From positions 4,278,001 through 4,342,000 of the forward strand of contig CM082579.2 of the NCBI GenBank assembly GCA_040954595.2: 64,000 nt of DNA, written 5' to 3'. A program made the position numbers and the translations under genes. Shown here one piece after another: positions 1 to 13,867 of the stretch; the stretch's first letter is position 1; every line of letters begins with the position of its first letter. Origin of the DNA: Balanoglossus misakiensis. Lineage: Eukaryota > Hemichordata. The notes beneath the pieces are model-generated. The model worked only from the letters and a program-made list of their open reading frames with translations. It did not search any database and was not told the DNA's origin.

Positions 1-425
1 ACCTCAAGAAATATGACGTAATGAGGCAATTTGAACCTTCCACCTAAAGGCAGGTGTGAATGAAAACGTTTGGCAAATAATTAAAAATGCAGTACAGTCG
101 ATAAAAATGAGAATACACATATGCTTCTGGCCATAAAGCTCAGTTGATGGTCTCACGACATGGCCCTGATTTTGATACAATGTACTGATGCCAAGTACAT
201 GTACCTAGACTGGCAGATGCCTCTATGCGTGAAGTTCACTGGTGGACTTTGAATTAGTCGTTTTTTCTTAGTGTGACAATATTTTTGTTCTTCCGCCGTA
301 TCTTCCTCGATATGCAGTTGCAATCTGTGAATGTGGGTCAGTATTATAAATACATTATTTTCGGATCTGATTTAACTGAGCCAGACCAACATACGGGTTA
401 CCAAGGTTGTGAATAGCACCCTCAC
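1..425. other. no recognised feature; presumed last intron of the GHDC-like gene
   Basis: AT-rich sequence with no recognisable coding exon on either strand. The exon ending at 426 has a consensus donor (G|GTGAGG) in phase 1, so the C-terminal exon or exons of the GH3 protein should lie to the left of the window. Confidence 0.5.
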
Positions 426-4002
<3,577 letters not shown>

Positions 4003-5147
4003 TTTACCGATCTGCTGGGTCTCATTTGTGAACGACGGCAGGTGCGCGGGTGGGCTGTCAAAAGTCGAAGTGATTTTGTAAATCCTGGTATTAACCCACT
4101 ATGAATGGAATTGGAGCGCTGGTATGACCCGCGACCTCTGACACGCCGCCCACGGTCGAGAGAGGGCTGGGTCTACATGCGGAACAGATACACCGTCTGA
4201 AGTCAAAACGAAAGCGAATATAGGTACGCAGGCGTGCACCCAAAGGATGTCAACCTTAAACGGGCACAAGGGAAGCATCGCTGCCACCAGGATAAATTCT
4301 TCTATTGTAGTTATTGTCAGTAAATATCAGAGAAACAAACTGGTTGACACTGTTTCAATTTATTATATACATACTCCATTTTGGGGGTACAGGTAGGAAA
4401 ATATTTGTGGATTAAGTGTCGCGTCGTACGTAGCTACAGAGTGTGCAATTGAATGGCGAACTCCATGGCAACGGATCATTCACTAGCAACAGAAGTATCA
4501 CGATCACGCGACCCACGATACAACCATTGCAGCAAGGCGGTTTCGTCAGTTATTATGAAATAAATCACAGACACTCGTCACCTGTGCTGAACAGGGAGGG
4601 GTATAATAAAGTAAATGAATATTTTATTCTGATAATGCACTTTTCTTCACTTGAAAACATTGTCATATGAACAGACCACACATAGTGGAAGACTTAAATT
4701 AAGCAATGCCCGGAGAGCCGTAATTCCCTTGAAGATAATTCAATATAAAAAAAAAACATTTCACTGTAAGGAATCTACAGACTAATTTGACAACTGTGAC
4801 AAATAACATGGTATTCCCAAAAATGGTCATCAAATTATAGCTTTCACATGCGCCCTCGCACACCACAAAGCGAAGTTTTTGTATGAGGGCGCTGCAGTCG
4901 AAGTTACCATCACTTAGTACACGCACACAAAATTAGTACATGTAAACCCTCATTGTCCTTAAAAGATCATTCTTGTCAATTCTTTCACTGATACTCAAAT
5001 AAATATTTAGAGTCACAACTGAATTTGATAAAAAATGTACTAGAGGCTTGATATAAACAATATAAATATTTCTACACTGGTTTGCATTTACATTCATTTA
5101 TATTAATTCATTCTGTGTTACAAATAGGAAATGCAGTTGACAGTTAC
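4003..5147. other. intergenic: GHDC-like promoter side and SLC49-like 3' flank
   Basis: Both neighbouring genes are on the minus strand, so this interval holds the upstream region of the GH3 gene and the 3' untranslated region of the transporter. Short ORFs here show no family signature. A TTTATT on the plus strand near 4624 is a possible AATAAA signal for the transporter. No TATA box was recognised at the GH3 start. Confidence 0.5.
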
Positions 5148-8100
5148 TCATGTCACTGAGGCATTGTCTGGACAACCTTCCGCTGCATTTACGGATGACC
5201 GTTCCTCAGCATGCAGCAATTTCTCAGCATTTCGTCTCCTGTAGGTGGTCCTGAGACACACTATCAAGGTGATGGCTTGAAGGCACACAAGTACAGTGTA
5301 CACCATCATGGCCACTGAAAAAGAAACGCCATTTTGAATGACCAACTGACTACAGAGTATGACCTTTAGGAACAACATTAAAGAGGAACAAAATTATGCA
5401 AGTCACGTGTGATGATCTGAAAAGATTGAAATCACTATGGATACCTGTCATGTCTTTGGGCTCTGAAACACTTGTCCCCCCAGTACTGTCTTGATACAAG
5501 TGCGCCACCAGCGAATGAGCAGAGCCCCCAGGTTGGCGGGAAACGATACACTTCTGATGGATTTTTTCAGAGTCTGTCATCGGCCGACCCAGTGATTCAA
5601 GCACAAATGTAAATATTATACCCTGCAGATGCCTGAAAGTGCAAAGAAAAAACACCAACAAAAAAAGGCAATGAAACTACAGGGAAACAGAAGCGGGTAT
5701 AACATATTTTTCCATTTAGTGTTTCTTGAAATATGCACAGAAGCAACACATTTCATATTTTCAGTAGAAATATATTCACTTTTTTTTTTAACACACCAGA
5801 AATGTATTTTTTGATGGAGAATATTGCCTTATAATCATCTGTCCTTCAATTAGAGTGAGCGACTGAATTGAATTCATTCATATTGTGTTGTTATGCTAAT
5901 TATTATACTAATTACTAAGCTAATTGTCATGCCAAATCACCTGCTGTTTGGTTCAAAATAGCCTCATTGTCATCCGTTAAAAACTTGATTATTATAATAT
6001 CTGCAAGTTTACACATGTAATTACTCACATGCTTATCAAGAGAAGCCCAACAGACGTGGCCTCGGCCACCGGGTATGTAATTTCCACAGCTAACTCTAAG
6101 ACGATGGGAAAAGTGGCACTGGAGAAGATGCCGGATAAGATGTTGCTGACGAGAATCAACGCTTCCATGTTGGGAACCATGGCTACCTGGAGACATAACA
6201 AAATGGATGTCATATATCTCTTGATTTAACCCTTTCATCCTCAGTTTCCTCTTTAGAGGTCCAATAGAAATACCATAGAAAACAATGGGTTTGGACTGAA
6301 CCATGGTGGTGAAAAAAAGTTAATGTCTGACTTACCACAAGCACCACGGTGTTCATGACTGCGGCCAACGCCTGCGTGACTTTGAGGCCTTCTTCAAACA
6401 ATTTGGTTTTATCGATGAACAGTGACCCAGCGAGGCCTCCAAGCCAACCAATACCGGACTGCAACCCAAGTGCCCACCCTGTGAATGTCTTAACAACAAG
6501 GAGGAGGAAAAAATCATTTCAAACACTTTGTTGCTGTTTAATACAGAGACGTACCTTAATCAGGCATAGACAGTTTAAGACCTGATGAGGTTTCGGTGGA
6601 GCTCCTTAAATTAACTTACCGGGGTGTAGCCTTGAGAACAGAGCATTTCCTCTGCAAGGACATTGAAGGTATTGAACAGTCCACCTGCCACACCCATAAC
6701 CACTATGTACAGCAGAAACGACCAATTTTTGGAGATCTGAAACAAAGGAAAAATAGTGCACCTATTAGGATCATTTACCAAAAGAGGGCGGTCGCTCTTC
6801 GAAAGAAAGCCAAGGTCAGACCCCACATACTTGAACAGCATTCTACTGGCAGGCAAACATCAACATAATCATTTTAATTCTACAGTTAATTAACCGCATT
6901 GTTTGCAAAATGTCCTAATTATTATTCTGCCATGTCGTAATGAGTATAATTCTCCTTTGTAATTAAATAGAAATACGTAATCAAACATAGGGGCCACCAT
7001 GCTCGTTTTTGAAATACTTGCAAGGCTGTTAAACACTTGTAGAGGGTGATAGAATGGTTAAATACCTGCTTCAGTCCCTTCCAATATGGCTGCATCTGTA
7101 CAGCAGCACTTGGTGATGGTGGAGTAGGAGGTGTACTACTGCACATACCAAATGTCACCAATAATGCACCTAGTGTTGCAGGAACTGCATATACAATCAA
7201 CTGTGAAACAGATATCAATAGCAATTAAATGTATGTGTATGTGTATGTGTATGTGTATGTGCATGCATGCATATGCATCAATTAAAATGGGGAGTAAGCG
7301 TTTGGTTTCCAGGAAAGAGAAGGTTCAGATCAGGCAAGTTCAACTACACAGTTATGGTTATACTCACCAAAAGTGGTACACCATTGTTTTTAATGATAAT
7401 CGGCGAGATCACATTACTCAGGCTGTAGCCAATGGCTGACGACACCACCATTGTCGCAAAGGCGCGTTGGTTTTCGCCGAACCACTTCTCGGAGACTTTG
7501 GCCGGGCAGGAGATGAAGATCGGGTAAGCCGAGGCTGAAATGACCTGGCCTGCGAGCACCACGGGGAACGACCAAGACTGGGGGACGAAAGGCAGCACAC
7601 TGAATATACGCACAATGCTGCCTATGGCCGTCACCCATGCACCGATCAACAGCTGCGAAATTGAAACAATTCCATTAAATGTCGTGTCAGATGAAGAACT
7701 TTATTAAAGACAGTTTTGTAAGTTGTTTAATTTTATTTGCAGATTCTGGACTAAAATACCTTAGTACATGTATTTGAAAATGAAATGTTTGGTCACTGCG
7801 GGTAATGCTGTACTTTAGTTGCAGAGTAATGTACACAGCTGAGCTTTGGGAGAGTAGAAACTCATTTTAGGGCCAATAGATTTATTATCATGTCACTTAC
7901 AGAAGGGCGGAGTCCGTAGGTGTCTAACATCCACGTGGCAACAAACCCCATAGGTACAGACAGAATCAGATACATGATTGAAAATAGATTGATGCTGTTG
8001 TCGGAGACATTGTAGTACTGTGCCACTACACTGGCCGCAGGACTGAATGACAACCACAGCTGAAAAAAAATTGGAAAATGAGAATATGTATTTCTGAGGC

Positions 8101-9014
8101 TAGGAAAAAAAAGAATTATATAAAGGCTAATTTGGAATGTGTATGTGCATGATATTTAAAGACATAAACCAAGCTCTCTTTATATCCTCACTGTCAGTTG
8201 ATATATGTATTGAGAGGAACAACCGCAGCTAGTACACAAAACATCATTCAATCACTTGCATTGTATGGCCAAAAGCAGAAGTGACTGGTCTGTGAAACTT
8301 TGAATGGCAACACGGTCCAAATTTAGGCTGTTTTCACTGACACATCCATATATATGGAAGGTGCAAAGGTCAAGAGAAAGTGGCTGGTATGTGCATGAAA
8401 CTGTGAATGCTGTGTGTGCACCGACATATTGGAAATGGGGTCAAAGGTTAAGGAAAAGTGGCTGTCTGTAAAATGTATTCATTTTCTATTTTGTTTGTAT
8501 GTTTGCTTCTGGCTTCCTACCATGGCCCGCAGGCCCTTGTGACTATGGACTAACTGACTAAGGGCTAAGTGGACATGGTGTTGTAGACTCTTCCGGAACA
8601 TACATGTATCAACATATTAAGCTGCAGTACCACAGGTCAAGGTTTTGCCTGGTACTGGATATTGGTTTTGCTGTACCAATTAATTAACATACAATACCAG
8701 GCAAAACCTTGAGCTAGGGTACTGCAGCTATTTGTACATGCATAGCTGCACATACACTACTGGGAACGCTGATCAGACTGACACATGTACAGGTGAAAAT
8801 GTACTCTTACCAGTTGACTGGAATACGTCAACAATGCGGCAATAAACAGGACGAACCATCTCCTTTTGTAAACTCTGTAAACGGGTACGCAGACCTTCGG
8901 CTCGTGATCTCCCAAGGTCAACTTGTCACCCTCTTCATATACTGTGGATACTGACTGACCAGTGTCACTGTTGCTGGTGTCGTAGTGGTCCATGCTGGCC
9001 AGAACATTGACCAT
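5148..9014 (-). CDS. SLC49A3: SLC49-family major facilitator transporter (SLC49A3/MFSD7-like), complete
   Basis: Nine exons were read on the minus strand: 8811-9014 (ATG 9014), 7901-8059, 7368-7652, 7066-7200, 6620-6736, 6336-6488, 6029-6186, 5445-5632 and 5148-5314 (stop). Together they give 522 codons with every junction in phase and GT-AG. The cytosolic N-terminus (about 45 residues, acidic) is followed by many hydrophobic helices. Signature segments are LLTYSSQLLWLSFSPAA, IMYLILSVPMGFVATWMLD, ASAYPIFISCPAKVSEKWF, and GYTPTFTGWALG followed by LGGLAGSLFIDKTK. These resemble SLC49A3/MFSD7 more than FLVCR1/2 from memory; a phylogeny could change the paralogue call. The loop from 7066-7200 is Pro-rich (STPPTPPSPS), as in the mid-protein linker of the fold. 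The C-tail is hydrophilic and basic. Substrate in animals is not assigned here. An alternative Met at residue 8 could be the start. Confidence 0.88.
7227..7276. repeat. (TGTATG)n simple repeat
   Basis: Five or so TGTATG hexamers followed by TGCATGCATGCATATGCAT, inside the SLC49-like intron between exons 7368-7652 and 7066-7200. Confidence 0.9.
8060..8810 (-). other. intron 1 of the SLC49-like gene, containing a small inverted-repeat element
   Basis: Bounded by the donor CTG|GTAAGAG and the acceptor TTTTTTCAG|CTG. It contains the palindromic element at 8620-8729 and otherwise AT-rich sequence. Confidence 0.7.
8620..8729. mobile_element. 110-bp terminal-inverted-repeat element (MITE-like hairpin)
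   Basis: The left arm starts AGCTGCAGTACC and continues TCAAGGTTTTGCCTGGTA. The right arm read in reverse complement starts AGCTGCAGTACC and continues TCAAGGTTTTGCCTGGTA, with five differing bases between the two blocks. The arms cover about 35 bp each around a 40-bp AT-rich loop. No open reading frame. A target-site duplication is not clear at the edges. Confidence 0.7.
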
Positions 9015-9385
9015 AGAGTTTACAGCAGGCTAATTACAGTCAGGATCATGATCAACTTTTCATATCGCTGCAAATAATAAATCAGAATGAAAACAATGTT
9101 TATCTACCAACTGTGAAATGCGTGGACTGATGTCTTGTTTGCCTTGAGTCCTTGCAAAGACCGGTTGTACTCGCAGGCCTTCGGTCACTCTCTCAGTTGC
9201 TGACAATAACTTTGCCGTAGGAGGCGTGATATCTTTTTTTCGCTTGCCTTTATACTGAGGAAATGCTTGAAATTTTCCCGACTGACGCCGAAAAATATAC
9301 ATGTTTTGGGCATTTAGGTTTTGTCGAATACAACGAGGCGTGGGATAAATAGCGGGATAAATATAGAGTAGGACTGCGAAGGAGA
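9015..9385. other. upstream region of the SLC49-like gene
   Basis: No TATA box or gene recognised. It would hold the transcription start and 5' untranslated region of the minus-strand transporter. Confidence 0.4.
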
Positions 9386-9434
9386 AGATGACGACGACGA
9401 CGACGACGATGATGATGATGATGATGATGATGAT
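9386..9434. repeat. (GAC)n(GAT)n trinucleotide repeat
   Basis: Six or more GAC units followed by eight GAT units. The minus-strand shadow frame encodes a His run; not a gene. Confidence 0.95.
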
Positions 9435-9479
9435 TGAAAGTCAGAATGATTTCGACGAGAGAATGACACACCGACAGTA

Positions 9480-9671
9480 AAACATTTTGACTCGCGTGAA
9501 ATTATTTAAGTTACCGCAGAAGGTATAATTTCTGTTGAGGTTTACGTGTAATGTAGTCTGTATTTTCAGATCATCAATACTAGATCCTAAATACTTAAAA
9601 CGTGAAACGACTTCGACAGACTCATCAATTGTGACAGGTGTGATATCAGAACAGATGTTGTGACCAGGCAT
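9480..9671 (-). mobile_element. degenerate LINE reverse-transcriptase C-terminal fragment
   Basis: A minus-strand open frame reads VEVVSRFKYLGSSID, followed by residues like the segment after the RT palm in many non-LTR elements (pattern: V..FKYLGS.I). The fragment is about 60 residues, lacks the FADD catalytic core, and has stops on both sides, so it is a dead 5'-truncated copy. The clade is not assigned. Confidence 0.6.
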
Positions 9672-9689
9672 AATTCCTATGGTTTAATT

Positions 9690-10520
9690 TGCTGATATTC
9701 ATAAGCTAAAAAGCTATTTCACCACACCGACTGTTTCAATTTCCAATATTGCTAAACGTATATACTCATCTACTGAGAATCCCAACTTTTGAGTAGACCA
9801 AAAAGGGCCATGTCATCTCCAAATTTAAATGGACATGTTCAGTCCTGGTCGCACGTGTTAGGGTTTTTATTTTGTTTCATCGGAATATTAATCATGACAC
9901 CTTATTTTTTTAAAAGAGTACACTCTGGATAAAATTAGCATGCATTGAAATTGCAGGTACCCTAAAGCGCGTTTATTATCTTTTTGACAGGAAAGGGCTT
10001 GAGGGAAAATCTAGGGTCCGGATATGAAGGCATTGCTAAAGAAATGCGGTTCTGGTGTAGTTTGGTTGGCAGAGCAGTTGGATAATCCAAAAACTTATCC
10101 AAGTATATTTTCTCAGAGAATACGAGAGAGTTGTCTGAAAGACTGGTCAGAAAAATAGTCAATGGTTCTGCCAGACTGCGCGTTGTGCTGAACGCATAAG
10201 TCGCAGTCTTCTTGTCCCGGTAGACACGAACGTTTTCTGAGTTGCAGTTTGAATACCCATACTCTTCTCTCTACATATACATGAACACATTTTATTATAG
10301 AAGACGAATATCAGTTTCTGTATATATTGATATTATTGTGTGTTCTTCAATTGTTAACAACATATCCGCCGTATCATATGGAGGTGAATGGGTACTGGAA
10401 ATTCAAATGGCCAACGAAAAGTCATCGATAAATTTGAGGTCATTTGAATATACATGTATTACAGATTCACCCCATACCGAATATTTATTTATAGCCCAAA
10501 ATGATGCCTCGTCAGCTGCA
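9690..10520. other. no recognised feature
   Basis: AT-rich stretch. An open frame running into the PAN gene from 10242 is unsupported upstream of the TATA box at 10531 and is likely fortuitous. A 66-codon minus-strand ORF at 9962-10162 has no recognisable domain. Confidence 0.4.
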
Positions 10521-10530
10521 CAGAGGTGCA

Positions 10531-10538
10531 TATATAAG
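10531..10538 (+). promoter_or_regulatory. TATA box of PAN gene 1
   Basis: TATATAAG lies 89 bases before the ATG at 10620, and the duplicate gene has TATAAG at the equivalent place. The predicted start of transcription is near 10560. Confidence 0.7.
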
Positions 10539-10619
10539 GCACAGTTGTTGGACGGAAAATCTCACAACAGACTTGGTACTCCTGACTGCGAACGAACAGC
10601 CAAACGATCAACAAGAAGT

Positions 10620-12588
10620 ATGGGTATCGTGATGAAGGCTTCGGTCCTCCTTGTAGTGGCACTGTGTCAGGTCAGTGTAAAGTTTGCATGCAGCGCTGGT
10701 ACCGACTACAGTTCAGTAATTGTGCGATGAAGACAACAGTTCAGACAAATACTTTTTGCCGCTATTTACCTATACTTTTTATTCGAGTCGTTTGGAAGGC
10801 CGGACATATTTGCGGACTAACTTGGAAAATCGTGTGAGAACATTTCTCAGTCCGTTGGAAATCCCCAAATGAAGCAGCCATCGACTACACATAAGTACAC
10901 TGAACTTTAGTTAGTAACATAACATTTCAGAGATCTCCCGATCCATTTACCAAACATACGAAGTATATATACGCTAGACATTCCGTCATTCCTCTACCGT
11001 CACTACATGTGACAATGTTGGGAAACAAGATGTTGCTCTAACTTTTGCGAGCGTTTGAGTGCGTCAACCGAAGTTCATAATTACGGGTGGTAAACGGTTG
11101 TCACTGCATGTCCTTTCCAATTCACATTTTTAAAAGAAAGTTTCGACTACGTAAATCTAGAAACGATTAATATCCAAGGCGTGAATTTAATATCGGTCGA
11201 GCGTCCACCCCGAACTGTCGTTGACAGTTTCAACTTGAGGTGTAATGATATCCTGGCAACTTCGTCTTTGTCAGTCAACGCTACACACATATCGTGACAG
11301 AAATAAAATGTTGGCGCGGGCTTTGGAAGGGGCCGTATTCACAGATGCCGTGCTAATGAGTAGGTTCTGGTCCGTGATAGTAATTAACACTCGCGCACCA
11401 CAAACGCAAGTAATTAACACAGCTAATTATAACAACTGACCGCAAGTTGAATGCACACATCATGTGACCGTCTCTTGACTTTCTCGAACAGATCTCTGAC
11501 CGTGTATTTTGAACAAATATGAGCTTATATACCACCGCGGTGATTAGTAACTTTTGTCACTGTGTTTATTTTTCTGCCAGTTTGCTCAGATTCATGGAAT
11601 CTGCGAAAATGGTAAGTACGAAAACTTGACACATTTGAATATTAAATTGTATGTAAATAGAATTTTACATGATAAGGCAGAGGTCCAATTCTGTGAAATT
11701 CAAGTCCATGTCGTAAACGAAGCGGTAATTCTGTCGGAAAAAATCACATTGAATGTTGGACGTGTACTCGTGTCTGTATTTCAATATTGGATATTTGTAT
11801 TTGGAGAGAACTTAATGCAACAATATGTACGTTTATCAATGCGATGGATATTTTATTCAACTCCAATAATATATTCTTGGTATATCACAGGCGTAGGCTG
11901 TAACATGGAAGATGGTTTCGCCACACCTGGAAATGACATCAATAACGGCTACCAAAACCTCAAGAACAGTGCAGAGGAATGTTGTGAAGATTGCAAACGC
12001 AACAGTCAGTGTCTCGGATGGACTTTCAGAAAGAACACTGGCGAATGCTGGTTAAAGAACCCAATTCCTGCGAAAGTAGTGGCTTCAGATGCCGTCGCGG
12101 GCGCCGTTGATAGATCAGGTAAGGTCAAAGGTGCACCATCTGCAGCTTTTGGCCATGTCTTTCATTATTCGCGTATCAACCATGGTTTTTTGTTGGGCTC
12201 CCTGAAGCAGGGTTGAATCATTATGTGTAATGCTCCTATAGTCCGTGTGCGCACAAGACAATCAATATTGTTACTGTACAGTTGAAAGAGCGTCTACGGT
12301 CATGTCATGTCACCTGCCACTGTGTTAAATCTGCAACGGCAATTGCCTGTTGTTGATTTCGTAGGATGCTGCTTTGAAGATTGCGTCGCCAGACCCGGAA
12401 ATGACCTCAACAACGGGTATCAAGATCTCAGGGACAGCGCCGAAGCGTGTTGCCAAAGCTGCAAAGGGCGAGCTGGCTGTGTCGCCTTCACGTACAGAAA
12501 GAACACCCGCGAGTGTTGGCTGAAGAGTCCAGTTCCTAAAAGATATGGCGCAGCAGTACCGCAGGCTGTATCAGGAGTGCTTGGCTGA
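10620..12588 (+). CDS. small secreted protein with two PAN/Apple-like domains
   Basis: Four exons: 10620-10670, 11581-11611, 11891-12118 and 12365-12588 (stop). They give 177 aa with all junctions phase-consistent. Exon 1 encodes a hydrophobic signal peptide (MKASVLLVVALCQ). Exons 3 and 4 each encode one cysteine-rich repeat of the PAN/Apple type with the pattern C, PGND.NNGYQ, SAE.CC..C, C.....RKNT.ECWLK. PAN domains are extracellular protein- or carbohydrate-binding modules, so a secreted binding protein is the inference; the ligand is unknown. Alternative start: the in-frame Met at 10632. Exon 4 may be followed by a 3'-UTR intron (GATGAG|GTAAAT to TTTCAG at about 12815) because the duplicate uses that acceptor. 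The very small exon 2 (31 nt) is supported by its homologue in the second copy. Confidence 0.8.
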
Positions 12589-12956
12589 TGAGGTAAATTG
12601 AGAACCAGGGATTGTTTCAATAAAAGGGAGGGGGTGAAGATAGTGGCCCTTTAAAGTTAAACAATCACCCCTTAATTTTCATATGCCTAATGTTTATTTT
12701 ATTTTCTCTTTTCAAGGGGAAAATGATGAGAATCAGTTTTAAGGGCCATTTAAGTGTTATATTAAAAGTACTATTACGCATATTTAGCATTTTCCTCAAT
12801 GTTTGTATCTTTCAGGTATCTAACATAAACTACAGCTGAATACAACATGATTTAGACAAAGACAGTGGGGAGATGTTTTTGTCAAACGACATGTTGAAAT
12901 TCATAATAGGTGGTGGTGGGATGGCATCAAATCTTGATATTGTCCATTATGAACGT

Positions 12957-12962
12957 AATAAA
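12957..12962 (+). terminator. polyadenylation signal of PAN gene 1
   Basis: AATAAA about 370 bases after the stop, conserved at 15828-15833 in the duplicate. Confidence 0.5.
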
Positions 12963-13782
12963 AATAACTAGCATGGTATGAAAAGTCTCGAGTCGTTGTA
13001 TTCTGTAACTCTTTTAACAATACTTCCCGAAATTGTTTATGGCAAAGATACACTGTGGGACATCCTTTCCTGCATATTTGTTGGATATACGTTTTAATCA
13101 CGATTAGGGAGGCTTCATTTATTATGCGAGGGTGGGTCGGTTGGTCATGTCAAAGGTGACCCCCGGCACATTTCTAAAATGCGAATGGCAAATGTTGATT
13201 GAGGTACGTCATGCGCTTTCAAGATGATGCATTGGCAACTAATCAGTCACCTGCATGTTAACAATTGTACATGTCGATCTGGTCGCTATATACAGATGGG
13301 CAGACAGACAGCTATGCAGGCAGGAGAGAATACGCTTGAGAAAATTCACATTGTGAGCTTACATCAACTCGCCGACCCAACTGTGTGCGAATAATAGTTG
13401 GAAACAATTGTACAATATCGTGATATTTAGAATGTTTTATGAACGACTGATTCTTTTAATGTCTTATCTTAGGCCTCTATGTGTAACATCTGTTCTGTTC
13501 GATTCTCTGCCATCACATTATTTTAGTTGAAAACACCCACCAAATGTTCTCCTTATGAGCTTTTCATATTTGCTTCGAGCATTGTGCTACCTGTATGCCT
13601 GAATTACCTGTGCGTCTGCTCTCCCCTGTGATCTCAGCTGACCTTTGACCTACTCTCACAAATCACAGCATCCACAGCAGATACAGCGTTGCCATTTGAT
13701 GCGATGGATTTGTCATGATTATCTCTATTTGCTTGGGCCCCTTCAATGCTGCTTGCAGCTTTAATTTTCTAAATGAGGTACA

Positions 13783-13788
13783 TATAAG
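13783..13788 (+). promoter_or_regulatory. TATA box of PAN gene 2
   Basis: TATAAG within CATATAAGGCAGAGTTGTTG, homologous to the promoter of copy 1, 85 bases before the ATG. Confidence 0.65.
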
Positions 13789-13867
13789 GCAGAGTTGTTG
13801 GGCGGAGACTCTCACTAAAGTTGGTGCTCCTGACTGCGAACGAACAGCCAAACGATCAGCAAGAAGT

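Larger units (their letters stand above)
10524..13465 (+). repeat. tandem segmental duplication, copy 1
   Basis: About 2.9 kb carrying promoter, all exons and the 3' flank of the two-domain PAN gene. It matches 13776-16340. Shared landmarks include the TATA leader, ACTGCGAACGAACAGCCAAA, exon 1, an intron-1 block at 11049-11110 (= 13972-14035), the 3' half of intron 2, exon 3 and a nearly identical 3' flank (12800-13465). The right limit is the shared TTTTAATGTCTTAT. Confidence 0.9.

Noticed and set aside
9060-9302. 80-codon minus-strand ORF upstream of the transporter
   Set aside because: No domain, no splice support, and it lies in the presumed promoter region.
10242-10619. Longer N-terminus for PAN protein 1 from an open frame starting at 10242
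   Set aside because: The frame runs through the TATA box at 10531. The duplicate gene conserves only the part from the leader onward, and the signal peptide begins at 10620 or 10632.
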